Assembly: GCA_034114085.1 (NCBI GenBank)
Contig: JAXEWB010000060.1
Span: 27,145 to 91,144 of the forward strand
Reading direction: 5' to 3'
Source of the DNA: Spiro-02 sp034114085
GTDB lineage: Bacteria; Spirochaetota; Spirochaetia; Sphaerochaetales; Sphaerochaetaceae
Length of the DNA stretch: 64,000 nucleotides
Part shown: positions 54,301 to 63,630 of the stretch, in pieces
How the letters are laid out: each line of letters starts with the position of its first letter
Position numbering within the stretch: the first letter of the stretch is position 1
Notes under the pieces: generated by a model
What the model was told of the DNA's origin: nothing
What the model saw: only the letters and a program-made list of their open reading frames with translations
Databases searched by the model: none
Position numbers and translations under genes: made by a program

Positions 54301-55962
54301 ATGCAGATGCGTTTTCCCCAAAAAGAGACGATGACGGTTGAGTTCAAGAGTGACCTTCGATGCTATGGTGAGGACAAGCTCATCTATGAACTTGTCTCCA
54401 TGGCCAATGCTGAAGGTGGAATTCTCTATCTTGGAATTGAAAACGACGGAGCGGTCACCGGCGTCCACCCCCAGCATAAGAACGCCCAGCAGCTTGTTGC
54501 TTTGATTCTGGAAAATACCGTGCCTCCTTTAGCGATCAATGCCTTCCTTGAAACCGATGATATAACCGGGAAAGAGGTAATGGTGTTTTCTGTTGGACTA
54601 ACCGGTCAGCTTCATTCTACAAGAGATGGCAGATATGGTAGCAGGACTTTACAACAGGATGGCACTCCTGCCACGAGACCTCTTGTGCCAGAGGAAATAG
54701 TACAACGTCTCTCTTACATCCAAGTACTTGATCCCTCGTCTCAGATTATCAAGGATGTCACTTCTGAAGAAGCATTCAGCGCTATCGAGCATGAAAGATT
54801 AAGAAAGCTCATTGGTATACATAATGGCGATAAAGCTCTTCTTGCTTTAAGCGATATTGAGATTGATTTGGCGCTTGGCTTCTCTAGGATGGTAGGTGGC
54901 CGATTTTACCCTACTATTGCAGGTCTCCTCATTGTTGGAAAGCAGGAGTATCTAGAAGCATATGTGCCAAGCCATGAGGTCCTTTTCCATGTAATGGATG
55001 GTACTAATGTGCTTCAGAACCCACCTGCCATGCATGAACCTCTCCTGGAGGTGTTTGAGAAAGTAAGTACTCTATTCCAATCAAGGGTGAGTGAGCAGGA
55101 AATACAAGTAGGTCTTTTCAGGGTACCAATACCAAATTATGAGCCAATCGCTTTTAGGGAAGGTTTTGTCAATGCCTTGGTTCACCGTGATTATTATCGA
55201 ATGGGTGCTGTAATTGTGCAAATCCAGCCGGATGTGCTTCAGATAAGCAGCCCTGGTGGCTTTATTCAGGGCGTCAATGTAGATAATATCCTTACGGTTG
55301 CTCCGACTCCACGCAACAGATTGCTGGTTGAGGCTACGAAGAGAATAGGGCTGTCCGAGAGAACCGGAAGAGGTATTGACAAAATATATTCCTCCATGCT
55401 CAGGAGCGGGCATCCTTTTCCTGACTATTCTCTATCGACGACGACAAATGTCACTCTCCGTCTTATGAGCGCGGAAAAGGATATGAAGTTTGTTCGTATG
55501 TTGGTTGAAGAACAGCACAGGCTGGATATTGAATTTTCCGTAGATACTCTCATCGTCCTCTCTGCCCTACGAGATGAACACAGGCTCTCCGTTGAACAGT
55601 TTTCAAGACGAATGCAGAAGGGTGAAGCAGACGCTAGAAGAATTGTTGAACAACTTATTGAGAATGGCATTGTGGAAGCGATTGGAAAAGGTAGAAGTAG
55701 AGAATATATCTTCAGTAAAAAGGTATATTCCATCGCTGGTAATCCCGGTGGTTACTCCAAGCAGAAGGGACTGACTATAAAAGAAGAAAAGAATCTGATT
55801 TTATGGTATCTTCAGAATAACCCTTCCATATCTAGGAAAGAGATGCTTGAGCTATGCAAATGCGCGGATAGCCATGCAAAGTATGTTTTCAGCAAGATGG
55901 TTGAAGAAGGAGTACTCATTAAGGATGGTAAAGGCGCCGCTACCAATTATAGATTAGCTTGA
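54301..55962 (+). CDS. Schlafen AlbA_2 / HATPase_c_4 / winged-helix protein
   Basis: 553 residues. N-terminal AlbA_2 domain (TVEFKSDLRC, YELVSMANAEGGILYLGIEN), a central region, then a GHKL-like 'RecG C-terminal' ATPase segment (FVNALVHRDYYRMGAVIVQI; GLSERTGRGIDKIYSSM) and a C-terminal winged helix. Such proteins are putative regulators or defence-associated factors with no firm function. Its AT content and codon choice are clearly higher in A/T than in neighbours, and it is bordered by a palindrome and a 10-bp tandem repeat, suggesting horizontal acquisition. ATG 54301 has AAGGAG upstream. Confidence 0.82.
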   Translation: MQMRFPQKETMTVEFKSDLRCYGEDKLIYELVSMANAEGGILYLGIENDGAVTGVHPQHKNAQQLVALILENTVPPLAINAFLETDDITGKEVMVFSVGLTGQLHSTRDGRYGSRTLQQDGTPATRPLVPEEIVQRLSYIQVLDPSSQIIKDVTSEEAFSAIEHERLRKLIGIHNGDKALLALSDIEIDLALGFSRMVGGRFYPTIAGLLIVGKQEYLEAYVPSHEVLFHVMDGTNVLQNPPAMHEPLLEVFEKVSTLFQSRVSEQEIQVGLFRVPIPNYEPIAFREGFVNALVHRDYYRMGAVIVQIQPDVLQISSPGGFIQGVNVDNILTVAPTPRNRLLVEATKRIGLSERTGRGIDKIYSSMLRSGHPFPDYSLSTTTNVTLRLMSAEKDMKFVRMLVEEQHRLDIEFSVDTLIVLSALRDEHRLSVEQFSRRMQKGEADARRIVEQLIENGIVEAIGKGRSREYIFSKKVYSIAGNPGGYSKQKGLTIKEEKNLILWYLQNNPSISRKEMLELCKCADSHAKYVFSKMVEEGVLIKDGKGAATNYRLA

Positions 55963-56000
55963 ATCGGCGAAAATCGGCGAAAATCGGCGAAAATCGGTAA
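55962..56000. repeat. Four tandem 10-bp repeats after the AlbA-type gene
   Basis: Units of AATCGGCGAA starting at the stop codon (55962, 55972, 55982, and a degenerate fourth to 56000). May mark the insertion border of the acquired gene. Confidence 0.8.
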
Positions 56001-56053
56001 GCGTTATACGGAAGTAAAGTCGGGGATTACTTCAAAACGCGGTTCTTTTTGAG

Positions 56054-56848
56054 CTATTTCTCATTGTCCTGTTGCTTTTCCCTCCGTATGAATTCCGTAG
56101 GAGAACATCCAAACTGCCGGTGGAAGGATCTTGAGAAGCTGAATACATCGGCATAACCGATTATCTGGGCCACCTCGCCAGGGGTCTTGTCCTGTTTCGT
56201 GAGCATCAAGGCCGCTTGCTTGAGTTTGCATTGAAGCATATATTTCTGAGGAGAGATTCCGACAATGGACTTGAAGAGCCTGCTGAAATAACTACGTTCC
56301 AGATTGATGCTGTACGCTAGCTCTCGTACCGTCATATTGATGGAGAAGTTAGTCTCAATGAAGAAACAAACTCTGTTGATGTCGCGATGATTGTCACTCT
56401 TATTCGGATTGTCGGCTTCTACCATAAGCGCCAGTAGTTGCGTTATCAGCCCAAGGACATACCATTCCCTGCCAGCGGAAAGGGAAGCGCATGACGAAAC
56501 AGAACTGAATATAGACTCACATATGGGAAGATGCATAGTATATCGGTCAAGGACCGCAGGGGGATGGGCACATGTGAAGCCTAGCCAGGCATAGTCCCAA
56601 GGATCATCCGCCGAGGCTTTGTAGAAGGTTGTTTCATGTGGATGAATGATAAAACAATCTCCCTTCGACAAGGTAAATGTACCGGCTGGCGAAACATAGT
56701 TCCCTGTACCCGAGAAGATATAATGAATCAGATAAAACGCCCTCTGCGTCGGACCGAAGCTATGCTCCGGGGCGCAACGTTCCGTGCCGCAGTTGATGGG
56801 GGATACATGTTCCCAGTTTACAGGAGAAATCGGAATGAGGTGCTGCAT
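56054..56848 (-). CDS. AraC-family transcriptional regulator
   Basis: 264 residues: N-terminal cupin-like ligand domain (AFYLIHYIFSGTGNYVSPAG, GDCFIIHPHETTFYKA) and a C-terminal two-HTH domain (MTVRELAYSINLERSYFSRL; GEVAQIIGYADVFSFSRSFH). Divergent from the GH4/ABC operon, which it likely activates in response to an alpha-galactoside-like sugar, as MsmR/RafR-type regulators do. Confidence 0.9.
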   Translation of the reverse strand: MQHLIPISPVNWEHVSPINCGTERCAPEHSFGPTQRAFYLIHYIFSGTGNYVSPAGTFTLSKGDCFIIHPHETTFYKASADDPWDYAWLGFTCAHPPAVLDRYTMHLPICESIFSSVSSCASLSAGREWYVLGLITQLLALMVEADNPNKSDNHRDINRVCFFIETNFSINMTVRELAYSINLERSYFSRLFKSIVGISPQKYMLQCKLKQAALMLTKQDKTPGEVAQIIGYADVFSFSRSFHRQFGCSPTEFIRREKQQDNEK

Positions 56849-56881
56849 GTAGAATCCTTATGTAAACACATCATACTATTG

Positions 56882-57115
56882 AAAAGACACATTTCACAAG
56901 AAGAAACGTCTTCTGTCGTAAACTATGGCAATGATATCCTAGGTACTGTACTTGTATGGCCATTATCCCATTTGTTGCCAATACAATATCAATCAACGTA
57001 TTAATTTCGTATTTAAGATTCGATATTCACGTCTGTAAGAAGCATCGACATGCTCGGTTCGTGCAAGCGCGTCCAAGCTGGGTAGTCTATGGCTTTTCCG
57101 TAAAAAGACACATTT
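56882..57115. promoter_or_regulatory. Divergent control region with repeated AraC-site candidate
   Basis: The 377-nt gap between the AraC gene and the GH4 gene carries the 13-mer AAAAGACACATTT twice (56882-56894, 57103-57115) and an inverted repeat AGAAGA-AACG-TCTTCT (56899-56914). Each copy lies toward one of the divergent genes. AraC-type proteins bind direct repeats, so these are candidate sites. No gene is seen in the gap. Confidence 0.45.
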
Positions 57116-57225
57116 GGATATGAGCTGGACACATCGGACGATGTTCTTCTAAAAGGGCCGGCCATATACTATCCCGGAACAAGGAGGATGCCTCCTGTTT
57201 GAGAGAAAGGAGAATAAAGCCGGTT

Positions 57226-58536
57226 ATGCATGTGAAGATTACTTTTCTTGGGGCCGGAAGTGTAGTGTTCCTCCGGAATGTCATAGACGACTGTCTGCTT
57301 ACAGACGGTCTGAAGGATGCCCACTATGCCCTTTATGATATAGACTGCCAGAGGCTTTCCGATGCCTTGTCGATGGTAAATGCGCTGAATATGAGCATCA
57401 ATGATGGCAAGGCGACTTTTTCAGCGCACTGTGGAGGAGCCCACCTGGCAGAGGCTTTGCATGGTGCGGATTTCGTCGTTAACGCTATCCAGGTTGGCGG
57501 CTACGAACCCGCGACCAAGGCTGATTTTGACATCTGTAATAAATATCATCTACAGACAACCATCGGGGACACCTTGGGACCGGCCGGAATCTTCAGAGCG
57601 CTACGTACCATACCGATCTTGGATTTCTTTGCGGAGACCATGAGCAGGGAATGCCCACAGGCATGGTTCCTGAACTATACAAACCCTATGGGAATCCTCT
57701 CGGGTTATATGCAACGATATACGGATATAAAAACCGTAGGTTTGTGCCATAGCGTTCAGGTTACCGCGAAGAAGTTGATGGATGGCGTAGGTTTTGTAGC
57801 GAAAGGCCACGTCGCCTATCGTATCGCCGGTATCAACCATATGGCATGGCTCCTGGCCATAACCGAGGACGGGCGTGATATTTACCCGGAAATCAAACGT
57901 CTCTCTTTGGACCATGTCCCTGAAAATGATCGAGTCAGGATAGCTGTAATGAATAAATTCGGATATTACGTTACGGAGTCCAGCGAGCATGTCGCGGAGT
58001 ATCTACCGTATTTCATCAAGAAGACATATCCGGACCAGATAGAAAAATACAACATCCCTCTTGATGAGTATCCGCGGCGGTGCATCATGAATATCGAGAA
58101 ATGGTCCCAGATGCGACGGGAGCTTGTCGAGAACGACAATCCATCGCATGAACGTTCAAGGGAATACGCTTCTCTGATCATGCGGGGAATCGTTCTTGAC
58201 AGCCCGTTTGTATTCAATGGAAATGTCATCAACAATGGATCTATTTCTAATCTTCCTGACAATGCATGCGTTGAAGTGCCTTGTGTGACTAGTTCTTTCG
58301 GTATAGATCGCATTATGGTGGGGGCTCTTCCTGAACAATGCGCCGCTTTAAACCGCACGAACATAAATGTCCAGCTCATGGCGATCCAAGCTGCGGCCAC
58401 GAAAAGAAAAGAAGATGTATACCAAGCTGCTTTGCTTGACCCCCATGCGTCCGCGGAATTGAGCATGGAGGATATCAAGGCGCTTTGCGATGACATGTTC
58501 GTGGCGCATGAACAATGGCTTCCCGAATACAAGTAG
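57226..58536 (+). CDS. GH4 family glycosidase, alpha-galactosidase-like
   Basis: 436 residues of the NAD- and Mn-dependent GH4 family. ITFLGAGSVVFLRNVIDD binds NAD; TIGDTLGPAGIFRALRTIP, NYTNPMGILSG, CHSVQ (metal Cys) and AGINHMAW (metal His) follow. CHSVQ and the GDTLGPAG segment point to the alpha-galactosidase/glucuronidase branch (MelA-like) rather than 6-phospho-glucosidases, consistent with ABC import and no PTS. The chosen ATG has AAGGAGA 13 nt upstream; a TTG at 57199 is in frame. Confidence 0.85.
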   Translation: MHVKITFLGAGSVVFLRNVIDDCLLTDGLKDAHYALYDIDCQRLSDALSMVNALNMSINDGKATFSAHCGGAHLAEALHGADFVVNAIQVGGYEPATKADFDICNKYHLQTTIGDTLGPAGIFRALRTIPILDFFAETMSRECPQAWFLNYTNPMGILSGYMQRYTDIKTVGLCHSVQVTAKKLMDGVGFVAKGHVAYRIAGINHMAWLLAITEDGRDIYPEIKRLSLDHVPENDRVRIAVMNKFGYYVTESSEHVAEYLPYFIKKTYPDQIEKYNIPLDEYPRRCIMNIEKWSQMRRELVENDNPSHERSREYASLIMRGIVLDSPFVFNGNVINNGSISNLPDNACVEVPCVTSSFGIDRIMVGALPEQCAALNRTNINVQLMAIQAAATKRKEDVYQAALLDPHASAELSMEDIKALCDDMFVAHEQWLPEYK

Positions 58537-58559
58537 GGGTGCTAGGGCAAGGAGGTTAT

Positions 58560-59447
58560 ATGCCTGGCAAGAAAGGTTTTTCGATCAAGCAAGAAGTGAA
58601 GGGACTTGTTTTTGTTGTCCCCGCCTTCTCGTTTCTTGCGATCTTTACACTGTATCCGATGATCAATGCAATCCTCAATAGTTTCTATAACTGGAACCTT
58701 GGGGGGAGGAAAAGGTTCGTCGGCCTGTACAATTATCAGAAGATGTTCTCGGCCGATGAAATATATATGGTGCTGAGGAATACTTTGGTCTATGTCGTAT
58801 CAATCCTGCCTTTCACAATCGTGCTTGGTTTCCTCCTGGCCGTGTTTCTCAAAAGAAAATCAAAGCTGAATGTTGTTTATCGGACGATGATTTTTACTCC
58901 TCACATCGCAAGTATGGTCGGTCTTTCCGTCGTGTGGCTATATATCTTCAATCCTCAATACGGAATTCTCAACAAGGTTCTGACAAACATGGGCCTTGCT
59001 CCGTTGCGTTGGGTAAATGATTCTTCAACTGCGCTTCTTTCCATTGTGATAGTCACTGTCTGGAGGATGCTGGGCTATAACGTGATCGTCTACCTTGGCG
59101 CGATACAGAACATTCCCCAGGAAGTCATAGAGGCCGCACATATTGATGGAGCAAAAGGTATTCGTACGGTATGGAACATAATCATGCCGTTAGTTTCGCC
59201 TTCAACCTTCATGCTGCTTATTCTGAATACCATTTCTGTGATGAAATTATTCACGACCATAGAAAACATGACAGGTGGCGGGCCGGGTACATCGACGGCC
59301 AATCTGGTGATGATGCTGTATGAGTATGCTTTCCGACAATACCAGATGGGATATGCCTCTGCCATCGCGGTACTCCTTTTCCTGCTGATCTTGGCGATCA
59401 ATCTCGTACAGATGTCTTTTGAACGCTATGTCAATTACGACGTATGA
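58560..59447 (+). CDS. Sugar ABC transporter permease, MalF type (GH4 locus)
   Basis: 295 residues; six helices, N-terminal GLVFVVPAFSFLAIFTLYPM and EAA loop EVIEAAHIDGAKGIRTVWNI, then MTGGGPGTSTANLVMMLYEY. AAGGAGG precedes the ATG by 6 nt, so the longer frame from 58515 is not used. Confidence 0.92.
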   Translation: MPGKKGFSIKQEVKGLVFVVPAFSFLAIFTLYPMINAILNSFYNWNLGGRKRFVGLYNYQKMFSADEIYMVLRNTLVYVVSILPFTIVLGFLLAVFLKRKSKLNVVYRTMIFTPHIASMVGLSVVWLYIFNPQYGILNKVLTNMGLAPLRWVNDSSTALLSIVIVTVWRMLGYNVIVYLGAIQNIPQEVIEAAHIDGAKGIRTVWNIIMPLVSPSTFMLLILNTISVMKLFTTIENMTGGGPGTSTANLVMMLYEYAFRQYQMGYASAIAVLLFLLILAINLVQMSFERYVNYDV

Positions 59448-59457
59448 GGAGGAGCTT

Positions 59458-60306
59458 ATGAAAAGCACCGGCACCATGACGTATGGAAAGCCGTTTCCAT
59501 TAGGTGAAACTATACGCATAGTCTTCCTGACAATATTTTCCCTTTTGATGATATTCCCTATTTTCTGGCTTGTCCTTGGGTCGTTGAAGTCTCCTGGTGA
59601 AGTGATGGACTCCAATGTTTTCTTTCCCACGAGGCCATATTTCGAGAATTACCTGACCGCTATGAGCGGCGCTCCTTTTGGTCTTTATTTTCGCAATAGT
59701 TTCGCTTTCGCGATTGCTTCCGTAGTCGCGCAGATAATCACGGGATCACTGGCGGGATTTGGCTTTGCCAAGATGAAATTCAAGTTGAGCAAACCATTGT
59801 TCATGTTGTTCATGTGTTCCATGATGATTCCGTCCGAAGCGACGATCATCAGCAACTACCTGACGATTTCATCGTTGCATTTGATGGATACTTTCTTTTC
59901 CGTAGTGGTGACCTCCATGGTGAGTGTATTCAGTGTCTTTTTGTTCAGACAGTACTACATGACGATAGACAACGCCCTGATGGATGCCGCCCGTATAGAC
60001 GGCGCAGGGGACTTCAGGATTTATTCCAGCATCTTCGCCCCTCTGAGCAAGGGAGTCATGGCGACCGTTGGTATCATCGGTTTCATCAATAGCTGGAACA
60101 GCTACCTCTGGCCCTTGATCATTGTCAATTCCTCTAGCCTGAGGACAGTACAGACGGGATTGAGGATGCTCATGCAGTCTGATTTCGGAGTTGACTGGGG
60201 GTCGGTAATGGCTGCGGCCGCTGTCATCATCATGCCAGTCGTTATGCTTTTCATATTCCTCCAGAGGTATTTTGTCCAGGGCATAACGAAGGTCGGGCTG
60301 AAATAG
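59458..60306 (+). CDS. Sugar ABC transporter permease, MalG type (GH4 locus)
   Basis: 282 residues; FSLLMIFPIFWLVLGSLKSP near the N-terminus and EAA-type loop NALMDAARIDGAGDFRIYSS. ATG at 59458 follows GGAGGAG. Encoded 10 nt after the first permease. Confidence 0.92.
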   Translation: MKSTGTMTYGKPFPLGETIRIVFLTIFSLLMIFPIFWLVLGSLKSPGEVMDSNVFFPTRPYFENYLTAMSGAPFGLYFRNSFAFAIASVVAQIITGSLAGFGFAKMKFKLSKPLFMLFMCSMMIPSEATIISNYLTISSLHLMDTFFSVVVTSMVSVFSVFLFRQYYMTIDNALMDAARIDGAGDFRIYSSIFAPLSKGVMATVGIIGFINSWNSYLWPLIIVNSSSLRTVQTGLRMLMQSDFGVDWGSVMAAAAVIIMPVVMLFIFLQRYFVQGITKVGLK

Positions 60307-60377
60307 AATGTTTCACTGGCGCAAGCGGGACACCCGTATCCTCATTGCTCCGTGATTAAACAAAAGGAGAAGAATAG

Positions 60378-61619
60378 ATGAAAAAGATTTCTTTGATTTT
60401 CATGATTGCGTCGCTTGCTATGATGGCCTGCTTCGCAAAGGGTACCAGTGAGGAAATGACATTGGATTTCTGGGTACGGTTCAATGACGACTTGACTGAA
60501 GAGATTCAGAATTTCGAAGCGTTGCATCCGGAAGTGACAATCAATCAGGTTCAAATCGGGCAGAATTGGGATGACTTGGTGGCGAAGTACAATGCCGCCA
60601 TGCAAGCGGGTGACATGCCGGATGTCGGTATGGTAGGGCAGCGTCACGGCATCCCCCAGTTCTATGACGGGGGGTGGCTGATTCCTATGGAAAACTTCAT
60701 GACCAAGGAAGAACAGGCGGATATCATCGATGGATATTGGGTCCGTTATACGTATGATGGAAAGCGCCTTGCCGTGCCTTTCGGCTGTTCCATGCCGATC
60801 GTGATGGTCAACATGACCCTCTTGCGAGCGCTTGGATATGATTCTGTTCCCGCGACTTGGGATGGAATAGTGGAAGCGGCTTACAAGGCCGTCAAGGATG
60901 TCGATGGCGACGGAATGACGGATGTCTATGGTATCAACTTCAACTCTGATACCCCTTGGTATATCCAGCCTCTGATTTGGTCCGCTGGTGGTACGATCTC
61001 CGATGGAAATGGCAATGTTACAGTCAATACTCCTGAGATGAAGCTTGTCCTGTCCCGTATCGCCACTCTCGTCAAGGACGGAGTTCTGCCAGCCAACCAA
61101 CATAAGACCGCAGGTCAGGATTTCCAGAACGGAAGGACATTGTTCTACTTTATTTCCTGTTCCGCGGTTGATAAATACGCAAAGAACATCGGCGACAAGT
61201 TTGAGTTTGTCGTTGGACAGTTCCCCACTGACAAGACGCTTAACGTATGCACGGGAGGAAGCGGACTGGCGGTTTTCAAGTCCAACGACAAGAAAGAAGC
61301 CATGGCCGCGGAATTTGTGAAGTATCTGATCAGTCCCGAGGTTTCCATCAACACTTCGCTGAAGCTTGGCTATATCCCCTATACCCACAGCCAGTTCGAG
61401 TTGGATTACGTCAAGGAGCTTCTTGCGGATCCCCGCCATCAGGTTGTCCTGGATCAGACCCAGTATATCCGAGGCGAGGGCGTAAACCCTGTCGATGCGA
61501 CTGTCTGGAATACGATGACCAAGCTCATTTCTGAAATAGAAGCGGATCCCGATCTGGATCTTGACGGCAAGCTGACAAGTTTCCAGAAGGATGTCGACGA
61601 GTTCATCAAGATGTATTGA
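60378..61619 (+). CDS. Sugar ABC transporter substrate-binding lipoprotein (GH4 locus)
   Basis: 413 residues. Leader MKKISLIFMIASLAMMACFA has a plausible lipobox ending at Cys18 (MMAC), so it is likely membrane-anchored, unlike the binding proteins of the other two loci. Family-1 features: LDFWVRFNDDLTEEIQNFEA, YNAAMQAGDMPDVGMVGQ, and the calcium-like DVDGDGMTDVYG. Unusually, the gene follows its permeases. Confidence 0.9.
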   Translation: MKKISLIFMIASLAMMACFAKGTSEEMTLDFWVRFNDDLTEEIQNFEALHPEVTINQVQIGQNWDDLVAKYNAAMQAGDMPDVGMVGQRHGIPQFYDGGWLIPMENFMTKEEQADIIDGYWVRYTYDGKRLAVPFGCSMPIVMVNMTLLRALGYDSVPATWDGIVEAAYKAVKDVDGDGMTDVYGINFNSDTPWYIQPLIWSAGGTISDGNGNVTVNTPEMKLVLSRIATLVKDGVLPANQHKTAGQDFQNGRTLFYFISCSAVDKYAKNIGDKFEFVVGQFPTDKTLNVCTGGSGLAVFKSNDKKEAMAAEFVKYLISPEVSINTSLKLGYIPYTHSQFELDYVKELLADPRHQVVLDQTQYIRGEGVNPVDATVWNTMTKLISEIEADPDLDLDGKLTSFQKDVDEFIKMY

Positions 61620-61750
61620 TGATACTGCCGGACAGGGGAGCCGTTCTGGAAGTTTGAAGTATCTGGCCTCCGAGCGGTGGGCTTATGACTTTTGAGGGAT
61701 GATCAAAAACCAAGGAATGGTTCCCCCTGTGGTTAAACAAAGGAACGATA

Positions 61751-62476
61751 ATGGAATTTATCAACTACGCCCATAGGGGAGCCAGTGAATATGCTCCGGA
61801 GAATACCATGGCATCCTTCGCCCTCGGCTATGAGATGAAGGCAAATGGTGTGGAGACCGATGTGCAGCGGACAAAGGATGGGGTGCTTGTTTTGTTTCAT
61901 GACAATGACCTCATGCGCATATGCGGGCGTCCCGAGGCAATCCAAGACCTGACCTATCAGGAGCTTCTGCGGCTCGATTTCGGAATCCACAAAGGAGCCC
62001 GGTACAAGGGGGAGCCTATTCCGAAACTAGAGGATTTCCTTCGTAGGTTCTCCACCGGATACCAGTATTTCGCCATAGAGATAAAAGAGGTCGGGGTGGA
62101 GAATGAGACGCTCGGACTCATCAGGCGGTACGGGTGCTACGATAGGACGATCATTACTTCCGGTATTTGGCAGGCTTTGTTGACCGTACATGCCCTCGAC
62201 CCCGAAATGAAGCTCGGCTATCTGGCGAAGCTCCTGACGCCCGAGTTGCTTGTTGCGGCCAAGGCCAACGGCATCTTCCAAATCTGCCCGAAGGCCAGCG
62301 TCCTCGATGAGAAATGGAACTCCATTCTGCGGAGCGGAGGTTTTTCCGTGCGCGCCTGGGGTATCGACTGCGAAGACACCATGAAGCGCATGCTTGATCT
62401 CCAGGTCGATGGAATGACCATCAATTTTCCCGATGTCCTTGTCCGTGCTTTGGAGACAAATAGGAGTGACTGCTGA
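61751..62476 (+). CDS. Glycerophosphodiester phosphodiesterase
   Basis: 241-residue GDPD TIM barrel, cytoplasmic (no signal peptide). Active-site residues are visible: His8 and Arg9 in AHRGASEYAPENT, Glu35 and Asp37 in GVETDVQ, His50 in LFHDNDL; EIKE follows. It releases glycerol-3-phosphate from glycerophosphodiesters. Last gene of the GH4 locus, hinting that the imported glycoside may carry glycerol or glycerophosphate; that link is inference. Confidence 0.9.
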   Translation: MEFINYAHRGASEYAPENTMASFALGYEMKANGVETDVQRTKDGVLVLFHDNDLMRICGRPEAIQDLTYQELLRLDFGIHKGARYKGEPIPKLEDFLRRFSTGYQYFAIEIKEVGVENETLGLIRRYGCYDRTIITSGIWQALLTVHALDPEMKLGYLAKLLTPELLVAAKANGIFQICPKASVLDEKWNSILRSGGFSVRAWGIDCEDTMKRMLDLQVDGMTINFPDVLVRALETNRSDC

Positions 62477-62590
62477 AGACGATCAGGGCCGGCGGATAGG
62501 GACTCGCTCATGGAACATGGGAGCCCTTTTGTTCTGAATGATTGCGTTGGGGGGGATAACTGGAATTTCTTGCTGTAGGGTATGAGTATC

Positions 62591-62619
62591 CTGATGGTTA
62601 TAGTTAAAGGTTCCATCAG
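62591..62619. terminator. Inverted repeat between the convergent GDPD and yaaA genes
   Basis: CTGATGG (62591-62597) and CCATCAG (62613-62619) form a perfect 7-bp stem in the gap between the convergent genes. No clear U-tract, so termination is only possible. Confidence 0.3.
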
Positions 62620-62669
62620 TCCCGGCGTCGACCGGGTCCCCCCTGTATCAAATACAGCACATATCGGTC

Positions 62670-63428
62670 TCAACTGTGTCCGTTGGATTTTATGAATACA
62701 AATTGGTTCTGTGAAGACAGTTCTTCATGGTATCTGAACCCCAGCCTATCGAATGTTTTAATCTCTTCCATGTCGATGATATCGTTCTCCGCCATATACC
62801 GGACCATCTCTCCCCGCGCCATCTTCACGTAGACACCTTTCTCCTTGACCTTGCCGTTCTCCATCTCCCCCAAAATGCAGGTGATGCACGAGGCGTCCGG
62901 GGTGAGGTATTTCATCACGGCCTTGCCGTATTCCTCCGACGCTAGGTTGAGTATCTGGTCGTCGTCTTTGACAAGTTCTTTGTAGATGGCATCACCCCAG
63001 TAGTCATAGAGGTTCTTGCAAAAGTCGGTTCGCAGCTTTGCCTGCATCTCCAGCCGGTACGGCACGACCCCGTCAAACGGTCTGAGTATACCGTAGAGCC
63101 CGGAAAGAATCCGCAAGTGTTCCTCGATGTATTCATAATAGGGATCCTCGAACACCTGCGGGGCCATGTATTTGTATTGAATGCCATCGTAACAGAGTAT
63201 CGCCGGGTTGGTCGTACCGTTATCCAGATCCATGCTCTGGTATCTGCCGTAGTTCAGCGTCGCGATTTCATCGTTGCAGGCGAGCAGTTGCTTCAGTTCT
63301 TCGTAGGGGAGGGATTTGAGATATCCGGCGAGCTGACGTGCGCGGTCGATGAACACCGGGGTGTTCCGCGGTTCCAGGAAATCATAGTCCATGCGCATCT
63401 TCTTGGCGGGGGAGATGATGATCTTCAT
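62670..63428 (-). CDS. yaaA: YaaA/UPF0246 peroxide-stress protein
   Basis: 252 residues. IIISPAKKMRM at the N-terminus, CNDEIATLNYGRYQSMDL, ILCYDGIQYKYM and LSGLYGILRPFDGVVPYRLE are the DUF328/YaaA signatures. In E. coli YaaA limits free iron and damage during peroxide stress. The ATG at 63428 matches family N-termini; the upstream frame starts at a TTG (63464). No strong ribosome site seen. 63429-63630 contains no gene. Confidence 0.9.
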   Translation of the reverse strand: MKIIISPAKKMRMDYDFLEPRNTPVFIDRARQLAGYLKSLPYEELKQLLACNDEIATLNYGRYQSMDLDNGTTNPAILCYDGIQYKYMAPQVFEDPYYEYIEEHLRILSGLYGILRPFDGVVPYRLEMQAKLRTDFCKNLYDYWGDAIYKELVKDDDQILNLASEEYGKAVMKYLTPDASCITCILGEMENGKVKEKGVYVKMARGEMVRYMAENDIIDMEEIKTFDRLGFRYHEELSSQNQFVFIKSNGHS

Positions 63429-63630
63429 GGGGAGAGTGTAGGGGAGAAGGTGGGGTTGGGGCAAGATGGGAGGTGAAGGCGAACAATTGTAGATGTCTCT
63501 TGGAAGCGATTTCTTCTATTGTCCCTCATGATGCAGGTATGATGGAAGCCCAGGATATATTTTACAAGATACCTAAAATCAGGAAAGAAGCCAGTCAAAT
63601 ACAATTTATGTGTCATTGACATGTTCCTCG

